NCBI RefSeq assembly: GCF_009389715.1
Contig: NC_052394.1
Location: 20,338,899 to 20,402,898, forward strand
Origin: Phoenix dactylifera
Lineage: Eukaryota; Streptophyta; Magnoliopsida; Arecales; Arecaceae
Direction of reading: 5' to 3'
DNA: 64,000 bases
The notes below the pieces were generated by a model that was not told the origin of the DNA, ran no database searches, and saw nothing but the letters and a program-made list of their open reading frames with translations. Below are positions 1 to 12,000 of the stretch, in pieces. How positions within the stretch are numbered: the first letter of the stretch is position 1; every line of letters begins with the position of its first letter. The position numbers and the translations under genes are program-made.

Positions 1-3000
1 ATGGAAACCCTAGCCCTCGTCGATGACGACCATCCCTCCACCGACCCCCACCCTCTCGCCGCCGTCCCCGCCACCCTCCACGGCGGCGATCCCCTTCTCT
101 TCCCCCCTCCCTCCCCCCACTCCCCCTCCTCCTCCTCCCCCTCCCCCTCCCCCTCCTCCTCCTTCCTCGACCCCCCCGCCTACGCCGACGTCGTCTTCTC
201 CCCCTTCGACTCCCAGAATGGCACCTCCTCCGGCTCCAACTCCCCCCGCTGCGCCGCTGCTGCCGCGTCTGAGTACGCCAGAATCACCGTCTCCGACCCC
301 CAGAAGGAGCAGGAGACCTCCGGATCCCTCGTTCCCGGCGGCGGCACCTATGTGACCTACCTCATCACCACCAAGATCCGCACCCCCGCCTCCGGTGGCG
401 GCGGCCCGACGGAGTTCCGCGTCCGGCGGCGGTTCCGCGATGTGGTTACGCTTGCCGACCGCCTCGCAGAGTCCTACCGGGGGTTCTTCATCCCGCCCCG
501 GCCCGACAAAAGCGTGGTGGAGAGCCAGGTGATGCAGAAGCACGAGTTCGTCGAGCAGCGGCGCTCCGCCATCGAGAAGTACCTCCGCCGATTGGCGGCG
601 CACCCGGTGATCGGGAAGAGTGATGAGCTGAGGGTTTTCTTGAGGACGCCGGGGAAGCTGCCGCTGTCGGCAAGCACCGACGTGGCCTCGAGGATGCTGG
701 ACGGGGCGGTGAGGCTGCCGAAGCAGCTCTTCGGGGAGGGCGGAGGGGGGTATGCTGGTCCGCAGGATGTGGTGCAGCCGGCGAAGGGGGGCAGGGATTT
801 GTTGAGGATATTCAAGGAGCTGAAGCAGTCGGTGGCAAATGATTGGGGAGGGGCGAAGCCAGCGGTGGTGGAGGAGGATAAAGAGTTCTTGGAGAGGAAG
901 GAGAAGGTGCAGGACTTGGAGCAGCAGCTCAGCACTGCGTCCCAGCAGGTATATCGTGATCAGTTGTAGTTATGGTAGGAGCAGTTGCTTTGTTTATTTA
1001 GTTTTCTTGTGGTTTGCTTGCTGAAACTGCTTGCCGATAGATAGTTATAGTATGAAAATTTTGGAAACTGGGTTTGCTTGATTGACAGAAGTTAGCTTAT
1101 TCTCTCGTTGATAATAGGATATATGTAATAGGAAAATATAGTGAGAGTATGTTAAATGCTTATTGCAGCTTGTGGAATCCTGGAATGCTACGTCCATGGA
1201 AGAAATGAACATTCCTTTTCTTCAAAGTGGCCTAACTAATGATTGTGAATGCTTGAAACGCCACGGAAACATTCATTAATTTCCTTCAAGGTGGCTTGAC
1301 TAATAATGCTGAATGCTCGAAATACCACAGAAATATTCTTTAATCCGTGCATGCACGTTGGATCGCGCGTGTATGAGAGAGAGAGAGAGAGAGAGAGAGC
1401 GCAATGAAATACTAATGATTCATCAAACAACCGAGAAACAACACCTAGCCTTCAATGGAGGTACAAGTATTCAATCATTTTGGTTGATGACCAATACCAA
1501 GATGAACCGAGATCGCAGTTTATTGCAGCCAAGATGGAATATGGGAAATTAAAATCAACTGAGATATTCTCAGATCTTTGGTTGATGCATCGAAATTGAG
1601 CTGTCAAGATCTTGATCGATATAGTAAAACCAAGTTTACTGTTTTGGGGCATCAACTTTGATATTTATTAACTAACAAAACATTTAGAATGGTAAAAGAG
1701 AGACCAAAAAATCTTGGTCAAGATATTGATATTTGTATTGAAGGATAACTCAGGGTATAATGGTTTATATTTGTTGATATAATACGAACTGAGATTTCAT
1801 ACATATATTATTGGTGGCTTCCCAATGCAGAGGCTAAGTGATATCTTGGCCAAGCTGAAAACCTTGCCAGGCTTGCCTTCTAGAGCAAAGACAACATATG
1901 TAAATGCTATCTGCTATTTTGGAAGTACAATTACAACGAGTGTACAAAGGCAAGATGGATCATTTTTAATTTTGATTGTTGGCTTGTTCATCAGTCACAA
2001 ATAAATGATTTCTTTACTTAACACTCCCACTTAAGCTCTATAATGGGAACAAATGATACCTTATTGAAAAGAGATGGACCAGAATGATTTATCCATATTT
2101 GGACGCTACAACTTCTTTATATACATATCCAATGCCATGAAAAGAGGAACATATCAGGGAACTGATAGAGAACTGCGACCTCGTAGGTGCTTTATCAATA
2201 GAATCTTACATATTCTAACAAAGATTGGGATTTATTTAGTTTCATGGCAAAAAAAGTTTTTGGTGGGAGGGGGACTATAAAAAATCTTAATGGGTTAACG
2301 TCATGATCTGCTATACCACCTTGTGCCGCCCCGTACCGGGAGAAAACTGGTATGAAACATACCTTTAAGTCAGTACAAGCACCGTACCGAGGTGTACCGA
2401 GGTATACCGCCTCATACACAGGTGTACCGATCTGTACCGAGGCGTATCGGTTCCGTATCGAGACGTACTGAGATAAAAATTGAGAAAATAACTAAAGATA
2501 TATTTCGGTATAGAGATGTACCGTATTGATAAGGTACCGATATGGTACTCGGTACCAAGATTGTGGACCTTGGCTAATGCTAAGGAAAAAATTGTATTTG
2601 TGGCTATAAGGACTATTGATTGGTCAAGATTATGTAAAAAGTTCTTTTTTGTCATGAAACGAGCTGTGGATAGAATCGACAAGGCTAGCTCGAAGTTTCT
2701 TGGAAAGGGGTAGACAGGAACAGAGGTCACAGCCTTGTGAATTTGGTCCATGTATGCCAAACAAAAGAGCAAGGAGGCTGGTCATTTTAAACCTTGAAGA
2801 TATAAACCTTAACTTGCTTAGTAAGTGATGGTGGAAGATACTGTCTTCCATGGTGCAGAGAGTATTTGGAAGAGAAAATATAAGAGAATTGGGCTATTTC
2901 TTCCAAGACCAAGGCGATTTATCACGTTTCCGGAAAGGTTTCTGGTGTAGCTTCCAAGTATGCTATTAAAATGGCATTGGAGAGGGACGTACAATAATTT

Positions 3001-6000
3001 GGAAGGACTTTGAGGCTGGTGAGGCTTTGTCAGCAACCCAATTTCCACCAATATTTTAGATTTCCTGGGCTGAGAACACCATTATCTGCCATCATTGAGT
3101 CGATTACATTGAATACTGAGGTTCAGCAAAGCTGTGGGAGGGAACGCTGATCTTGAACCTGATAGTCTGGTTCATCTTTCGAGCAGCGTAGGAGTTAGTT
3201 TTCCTGAATTGTGAACATGTTTATGATTCAGAATTACACTCCATTAGCAGAGATTTACCTGTCATATTTTGACTTCATTGTAAGTGATGTTCTCATGTAA
3301 TTTTCTTTTCTTGGGTGCAGGCTGAAGCACTTGTCAAAGCGCAACAGGATATTGGAGAAACATTGGGTGAGTTGGGATTGGCATTCATTAAACTCGCAAA
3401 ATTTGAAACTGAGGAGGCAACATATGATTCACAAAGAATACGAGCTGCTGATATTAAATGTTTAGCAACTGCTGCTGTGAAAGCAAGCCGATTTTATCGA
3501 GAATCAAATGCACAGACAGTCAAACATCTGGTATTTTGGACTTGTCCCACAGTGTCAAAATTTGATCTTAGTCCAGTGTTTTTATGTTTGTCATGGTGGC
3601 TTTGCAATATATATATATAAAACTAATTTTTTCATTTATTTGTATGCATATAGCTGATATCATGCTTTTGGCAGGATACCCTCCATGAATATTTAGGGCT
3701 GATGCTATCTGTTCACAGTGCATTCTCAGATCGTTCCAGTGCTTTGTTAACTGTACAAACACTTTTGTCAGATTTGTCTTCCTTGCATGCAAGGGCAGAA
3801 AAACTTGAAGCTGCATCCTCAAAGATATTTGGTGGTGACAAGTCTAGAATTCGTAAACTAGAAGATTTGAAAGAAACAATAAGAATCACAGAAGATGCTA
3901 AAAGCTGTGCAATTAGAGGGTATGAGCGGATTAAGGTACTGTATGCTGCTAGGCTTCTGCAGTCAATTATTTCTGCTAAGTTCTTCTAGCTGTTGATCAC
4001 CAAGTATTTGATGTTTGCGACAATATTTATCGATGATCAGCCATATTCTAATGGATTACTGTAACATTCAGTAAAGAAACTTGAAATGTGAAAACTCATT
4101 GGTGTACTGGATGGGCATGCTTGAAGGAGAAAACTGGAATATGGTTAGCATAAATGTCTATATTTTAACAAATAGAAAGAGTTTTTTGGAAGAACATAGT
4201 AAGATAATAACAGACGACTTAGCATGAAATTAGTTATGGATGCACAAACTGAATTATCAATATTTTATGCATAATTATCAAGGAAGGCCGAACCGGACTG
4301 AAGTGGTTGGATCAGCGGACCTTGGTAATTATGAACAAAATCAAGTTCGCATAAATCATAGTCGCATTCTTTTCAAGTGCCACGACTTTCCATGTAGGGA
4401 CCTTAATCACAAGGTCTGGTTGGGTCACCAAGAGAACAAAGCATGAGTATTTACAAATTACAACACGTTCCTGAACCAAAATGAGGCTTGACAAAAGAGG
4501 CCTTCGGTGAGCCCAAGCTCATTGACAACCTTATTTCCATAATCATAATCATGACTAATATGCTTTGTCATAACTAATTGAGCCATGCTTTTGATCTCCT
4601 TTTTCTTGTTTGTTCATGTCATGGGCTTTCTTGTAACTTCTCTTTATATAATTTCATGTTTCTTCTCTTTCTTGACCGTTCAATATCAACTGGTGTTGCT
4701 GTTTATATCTGTTCCTAATTGTAACTTTGTTGCACTTTTCATGGTTCTATCCTCTGTTGTTTTCATCTCTTCGAATCAGTCATTCAGAACAGTAGTCTTC
4801 TTGGTTTTACTGCACATCCAATTTAGTAATCTGATTTATCAGATGCTCAATAACACAAATGACAATCTCAACTCTCAAGGCTAGATGAATAAGGTAGAGA
4901 GTTGACATTACAACCAATCATAGAAAGAAGCTCAAACTATAAAATGAATCTTAAATTGTTAAATTTGTAAAACTTGCAGTAACATGAAGGTCAATCCTTA
5001 ATAAAAAGGAATGATAAATAAGGGTTTACAAAGACAATTTCCAGATATTTTAAAGCATAAGCTGATGGGTATTCATCTTACATGCATTGACCTTTTTTTT
5101 TCCCAACATTCTGATCTATCCAATATTTTAACTCCTATTGTTTCCTTATAATTTTCTTAAGTCTTCAACACATGAAATAAACAGATCATGTGCCGAAAGA
5201 GCTCTTCATGTCATTTATCTTGTGTTAAAACCTTTTCTTTTATTTCTCCTCTCTTTTAAATATCATATTTAAGATAATTAATTGCTGTTTGGCCTTCTAT
5301 TTTATCCATTAATGTATTCTATCAATTTGTATTTAATGAATTTTGATTTAATTTACTAATTTTAAGACACTTATCCTCCAAAGTTTTCCTCCATAAGTCT
5401 AGTTTAATGGTTTAAGGTTGTCCTACTATGCAGCCCCTTATCATCTGATGGCAACGCATGGCAGCACTTCCTTTTGAATATCAGCAGTAGTTTCTTTTTT
5501 GAGAAAAGAATGCCAATAGTATTGTCCTAAATCACTTGTGCAATCTTATTAACATATTCTTAGTTGAAAAGGCTCCCTTTCCTAATAGAGTTCAGGCTAT
5601 TCAATTTAATCCAAAGACTTCATAGATGAAAAACCATATAAGCTCTTTATTGGTATTTCATGTATTAGTTTTTTTTTCCTGTGTGCAATGAGATGTATAA
5701 GTTCTAGGTTTTTCCTTAGGATGCAACTACTGCACCTGCATAGTCTTTTTAATTTTTTTTAATTTTTAAGGAGGAGGTTGGCATGCCAAAGCTGCTCCAA
5801 TTAACCTAATGAAAGAAGATCATACATGTAAAATATTGAACAGCAATAAATTCTTACAGCTTTATATGTACTGTTTTGAACTTGTTTTGGTACTACTCCA
5901 CAATTGTGAAGCTATACCTTTTCAAACATTTTCAATTTTTGTAGACTTGTAGGACGTTCTTGATTCCTATATTCAATATTTGACACTGTTCATGACTGTG

Positions 6001-9000
6001 GTCACTTTGAAAATGTTTGTGCAGTTGGTTTTTCTTGTATTGCAACCTTCTGATCTGTTGAGTATGTGCTCAGTGCTATAATTTAATTAGTGCTAGGAAA
6101 TACTGGGTTCCATATTGCAAGGGGCTGAGCTGTTCCTTTCAGGCAGGACAATGCTTTATGAAAACATTAATTGTGCAACTGTAGGCTTTTAATCAGGGTT
6201 CTGAGGTCATTTCAGAAGGACCCAAGTACTTGCTAACGGAAGTGTGGCACATTATCGATAAAGTTGTATCCTGTCTAAAAGGAGTTAGATGAGTTGCTAC
6301 CATCCAAATTTGTAGGGACCTTGATTTTACAGTACATATTTACTTCTTAAGTTCCATTCCTAGTGTTACCATGAAAATTAAACATTATAGAATCTTGCTT
6401 ATTCTTCATGACATTCATGACTTGCATGGAAGGCGGCACCTCCCCAAACTATTCGGTTCGGGACGTACTCAGGAAGAGAGCAGGAGAGGGAGAAGGAAAT
6501 AGAAGGAAGATATAAGAGAGAGAGAGAGAGGGAGGGAGAGGGAGAGGAATGGAGGGAGAAAGAGAGGGAGAGGGAGGGGGGATAACGAGACAGGGGCTCT
6601 GGCCCTTTTTTTTTGATTTTTTTAAAGTGAAGTCGGTAGTGATTGCCGAATTCACTTAAAAAAAAAAAAAAGGAGCCGAAGCTCTTGTTTCGCTTCGGTA
6701 GTGACTGCCGACCTCTCCCTCTCTCCCTCTCTCTCTCCCTCCCCCTCTCTTTCCTTCTCTCTCCCCCCTTCCCTCTTCGCCCCCTTTTTGTCGGTACACC
6801 GTAAGTCACGGTATGTACCAAACCATAACCCGAGCAACTGGTACGAGTTCTGGTACCAGTTCGTCCAACCTTGGTGACTTGACATTAAGTAGAGTGACTT
6901 GTAACTCCATTACTAGACTTAGTTATGGTTATTGTTGATATGCAAACCCATTGAAGTTTTATTATTATTATTATTATTTTAAAACAATTATATAGCAATC
7001 AAAGGAACCACATCCTTGTCTTTTCAGTAGTCCCATAATCACATATAGTGTAGGAAACTCTGACAGGTGTCACAGGTCATATATGATGATTATGATGATC
7101 TGAAATCAATTCTTATAGCAGCGTCACCATATTATCTTTACAAAATTAAAACAAAAAATAAAAGCTTATACTTATATTGCACATGAAGCATGGACTGCTA
7201 GATATGTAATTACTTGGTCATAAATATTGAAGTCTTACCTTTTTCATGGAACTTAGTAGTATGATTATTAGGCTGATTATTTATATATTTTTTCTAACCA
7301 ATTCAATAATTGCTGGCTGCCATACTTCATGTTTTCTTTACCAAATGAAATAATTTTTGGAAGTGACAAAGCAATCTCTCTCTTTCTCTCTCTCTGGTTC
7401 TTTCTCGTTTAAATTCACCTTGTCATTTTATCAGCAAATTTAGTACATGGATGGAAATATTTAGATAGAGTCATTCTACTTTGTATTTTGCATCTTTATG
7501 GAAAAAAATGGCAATGGACTGCTGGATATTATGTAAACTACATAATAAACCACTCCTTTTTTTTCCCAGTTATTTAAACATATCTTCTTTGGTTATAACA
7601 ATAATGCAGGAAAACAACAAGACTGAACTGGAGAGGCTAGACAGAGAAAGACGTGATGATTTTGTAGCTATGCTCAGGGGGTTTGTAGTTAATCAGGTAT
7701 TATTTAGTCCATTTAATGCTCTATGATGTGCTATTTTGTTCTATAAAAGGCTTATATTTTTCCCTTCCAATGAAGCATGCCGAGTTGTCTTTTAAGCTTG
7801 ATTGTGATTGGCATGTGCTTGTACTTTGGTAGATTCGAATTAATTTTTTAAACAGACATTGATGTATGAAAATAAGATTAGATAGGGGAACAATTCACCA
7901 ACTTGTGCTAATTGGATCGGACATGCCTGCAGAGGTAATTAGAAGCAAGTTTTCAAGTACTGGTATGTACTTGTACAGATACCTGTCTGGTATGAGTGTA
8001 CCTAGTGCCAGTATGATAGGCAGTCTCACACATAGTGCTGGTACCAGGGTTTTGTACTGAATACCAGTCTCTAGTCTCTACCTGTTTGGCACAGTATAAC
8101 TGGTATGGTCAAATATAATTTCAAGACTCAAAACCTTGATTTGAAGGCTTTAAAAAATTACAATATTAGGCATTTCTAGCTTGCTTTGGAAAGATTTTTG
8201 GCACGGAGAGGTCCATTTGCGATATTGTTAACTATGCCATAGCGTCTTCAAGGGGTTATCATCAATCTCAACATTTCCAGAAAGAAGTCTTGGTACAATC
8301 ATTGCTCTGAAGAATGTGGGAATTCATTGGAATATGGAGAGATTTTGAATTTTTTATGTAATCACAGCATCAGTTCCAAGAAGATTCTGCAAGATGCTAG
8401 AGCTTTTTGAATGATCTTCTCGCTGGCATACGAACCATATTTGTCTTTTAAAAAGAAATTTGAAATACATTTCTCAACGTACAACGTTCTTTGATGTAGG
8501 TCAGGCTGAGGACTCCTACTTCTCATGTTGAGGAAATAGGAATCGGGGAAGAATGTTTTGTACCTTCTTAAGGAGGTTTGGGGAAACATGCTATAGAATC
8601 TAAAGATAAACGACCCAATACCAAGATATTCAGGAGGGCTCCAGTAAACAAAAATAACTCATTATAGATGAAATAATATCTGAAGCTTTAATGCCTATGT
8701 CCTATTCTGTTTGCTCATTGATTTTGAAGAAAAGCCTAATATTCAATTTTTGGTATTGAGGCCTTCTGATTTGAAGGTTCCGTTGTGTTTGTGGGATCTT
8801 GTATATTATAAGTTATTTTATCTTGAACATATAAATTTTTTTAATGGTAGAATATGATTTTGTTGTACCTTTCTGTTTGGAGCAGACTATCATGGAATCT
8901 AGCTTTATTGAAAGCAGAAGATTGTGGCTGAAAGGGATTTTCTGAGGATATGGTAAAGGTGGCAATCTTTAATCTAGGATTGCAAAAGCATAACAAATAG

Positions 9001-12000
9001 TGACTTTGTTTCTCAAGTAACGAGTAGTTAGAATAGTAATAGAAGAAATATACTGGGAAATATATAATTTGCTAATAAGGAAGTGGGCAAGGAAGGGCGA
9101 AACTACAACTTTATGTTTACAAATACTCATTCATAGGAATGATTTTAGAAGTGAAAGTTTAAAACTGTCTTTTAGTTGTATTAGAGGCACAATTGCATAT
9201 AAGGCATTTTGGATGAGGTGGTGGATAGCTTTATTACAGGGTTACTTTTCGTGTCAAGGCCAATCACTTATCTGAACTGTAAATAACTCTAGCAAACAAA
9301 TTTTTTGTTTTCTAGTGTACATGGTTAGGAAAATATGGCCTTCAGAGGGATATTTTGATTTTTGATGAATTTTTGCATTCATTTTTTTCTTTTATTTTTC
9401 GATGAATGTAGCATTAATATTCACTAAACAAGATCTAGGGTTTATAACAAGGTTGTCATCTTGGTTGAGATTTCAACCCAGATATTGGTCTGTATCTAGG
9501 GCACTGACCTGTTTGTGAAATAGGGGCCTGTATTTACTCAGCCAATGCAAATACATTGGCTGGTCCAATACAAATATATTGGCCAGGATCTTTATTGAAT
9601 GCTTACTGCCCTAATATGGTCTTTAATTAGGTTTAGTGAGCCCTGATCGGGAGGGGGATCAAAATTTCTCAAGGGCTATCGAAGGGGAGGGTGTGAGGCA
9701 AGGAGGGCTTTTGCAAAGGTTGGCAAGTCATTGTACTTGGACCATGAGAGGAACATCGCAGCTGCAAAGAGAGCAATAAGAGGAAGCACCATCTTCCGAG
9801 AGGGTGGTTAAGGTCTTGTAGTTGTTGTTGGTGATGTTAACCAAAGGTGTGAATCAGCCATACCCTTGCAAGGAGAGGGCTGATGGCAAAAGGGATCTAT
9901 GGTGGAAGGTGCCTGCAATTATGATGGAAGTTGATGATATGTCATGGCCAAGCAAGAAGAGGAGCTGACGGTGAGATGGATCCGTGTAAAGCCTTAGCTA
10001 CCGTTATGGAAGGATCTACTGTGTTTGAGCTGGTGGTGGAGCTCAGAGAAGAAGGGAAGAGAAGGGTGAGAGAGGATTGGACAATTTATCTATTTTATTT
10101 GCCTTTGACCATTATTGAATTATGTGTATTAAAGAAGGCTGTTTGATTTTCCTACATCTTGGTCCTCGAATATTGGCCACGATGTCCTCCAACCTCAACA
10201 CACTTAGAAAAAAACTCTTCAATCAAGGCCAAGGTTAACAAATGTGCTGCTTTATCTCAGCTCGGAGAAGAGGTGAATGGTGAGAGAGGAGCAGATAGTC
10301 ATATGGTATTCTATCTTCTACTCACCATTATTTACTTTCATGTATTAAAGGATATTGTTCGATTTTCCTACATCTCAGTCCTCTAATATTGGCCGTGAAG
10401 TCCTCTAATTTCTTATGTCAAAAAAAAAAATGCTCAATCTTCCATCAAGGCTGAGGTTAACCAATGTCCTGCTTTATCTTGGTATTCCTACCCCACTGAG
10501 ATGACTGAGATATTGGAATTTTCAAACCTTGATTTACAATGAGACGTTATGTTTTCTGCAACTTAATTAGTTGGATGAGATAGGCATTTGACAATACATT
10601 TGTTGATATGAAAAGCCTTGATTTGGAAAGAGTACTTTGTGGCTTCTAAAGCTGACCACCCCAAAATATTGGAAAAAGGCTTGATGCTTATGATTGTGAT
10701 TATGATTATGACTTGGTGGCTCCTAAAACCTTGGCACACACAAAAGATTTTCATTTTTCCTTACAGTGACTATGCAACTACTTGAGGAACATTAAATCTG
10801 TAACGAGACATAGCAATAAATTTGCTACCAAAGATTAACTTGGCAATTTCTGTGCTGCTGAGTGATAATGTCCAGAGTTGGAGAATTGGATTTGACAAAA
10901 TATCAGGTTGCAGCAACATAATCCTTCAAATGCCTTTAGTAAAGGTTGAGCATTTATAAAATTGTTGTGGTAGACACCCTTGACACCTTTGTGGATGGTC
11001 CAGGAGGTTGCCTAGTGTTGTTAGTGGTCAGCTTAAACCACCCAAGTAAACTATAAAAATAGTTGCTCGCAAGTAGATTGTTCAGTTTGATTTATATGTT
11101 GCTAAAAAGGAAATTTTTAATAGGAAAATTGAGCAAGAGAAACAACAAGAAGATAAGAAGAAAAAAGAAAACAAATAAAAGAAAAGATACTAAAGAACTT
11201 TGATTCAAATGTGCAGTTGGTCGGTAATAATATTCACAGCCTGTAGGTGATAAGATAGAATTTAATGCACCCAAAAATATCCATGCAAGAATATACTTGA
11301 GAATTTTTTGGAATGCAATCAATGACTCCTTTTTGGTGTATTGCATGTAATGTAAAGGAAATTTTTGATAGTAGAGATGGTTGATAATAAGAAAGTAACA
11401 TCATGATGTTATGCTTCTTAAATTTGCTGGGTCATGCTCGAAATTGAGCTGAGTTGGACTTGCTTGACTAGTGAATGAGTGGAACTCACGCAAGCTTTTC
11501 GAGCTAGGAAACAACAAGAACGAGCAAGCACGAGCTGGAAATGGTCTCAACTCAAATAGTTTGAAATTTATTTTAATATGTAATATTGTCCATCCTATAT
11601 ATAAATATAATATAATATACATATATCCTTTTAATAAGATAATATTATACATCCTATATATAAATATAATATAATATAATATATTCTTTTAATAAAATAA
11701 TATGTTTATGGATTTTATGTTGAAGAGGTTTTGATCCGTTAGACCTTAATCTAATGTCTGAACTATTTGCTTATTACATAGCTATTGGATTGAAATTCGA
11801 TGGTTGGTTTTTATAGTGTAGCAATAGTATGTAACATGAGAACCATGGTTCGTCGTACCGGCCCAAACCGAGCGGTATGGAACGTATCGTACCATACCGG
11901 TTTGGTATCGATACCTTATACAGGTGGCATACCAATACTCAGTATGACCAAAAAAATTTCGTACCGTACCATACAGACATTGTGCTAGTGTGGCACCAGT

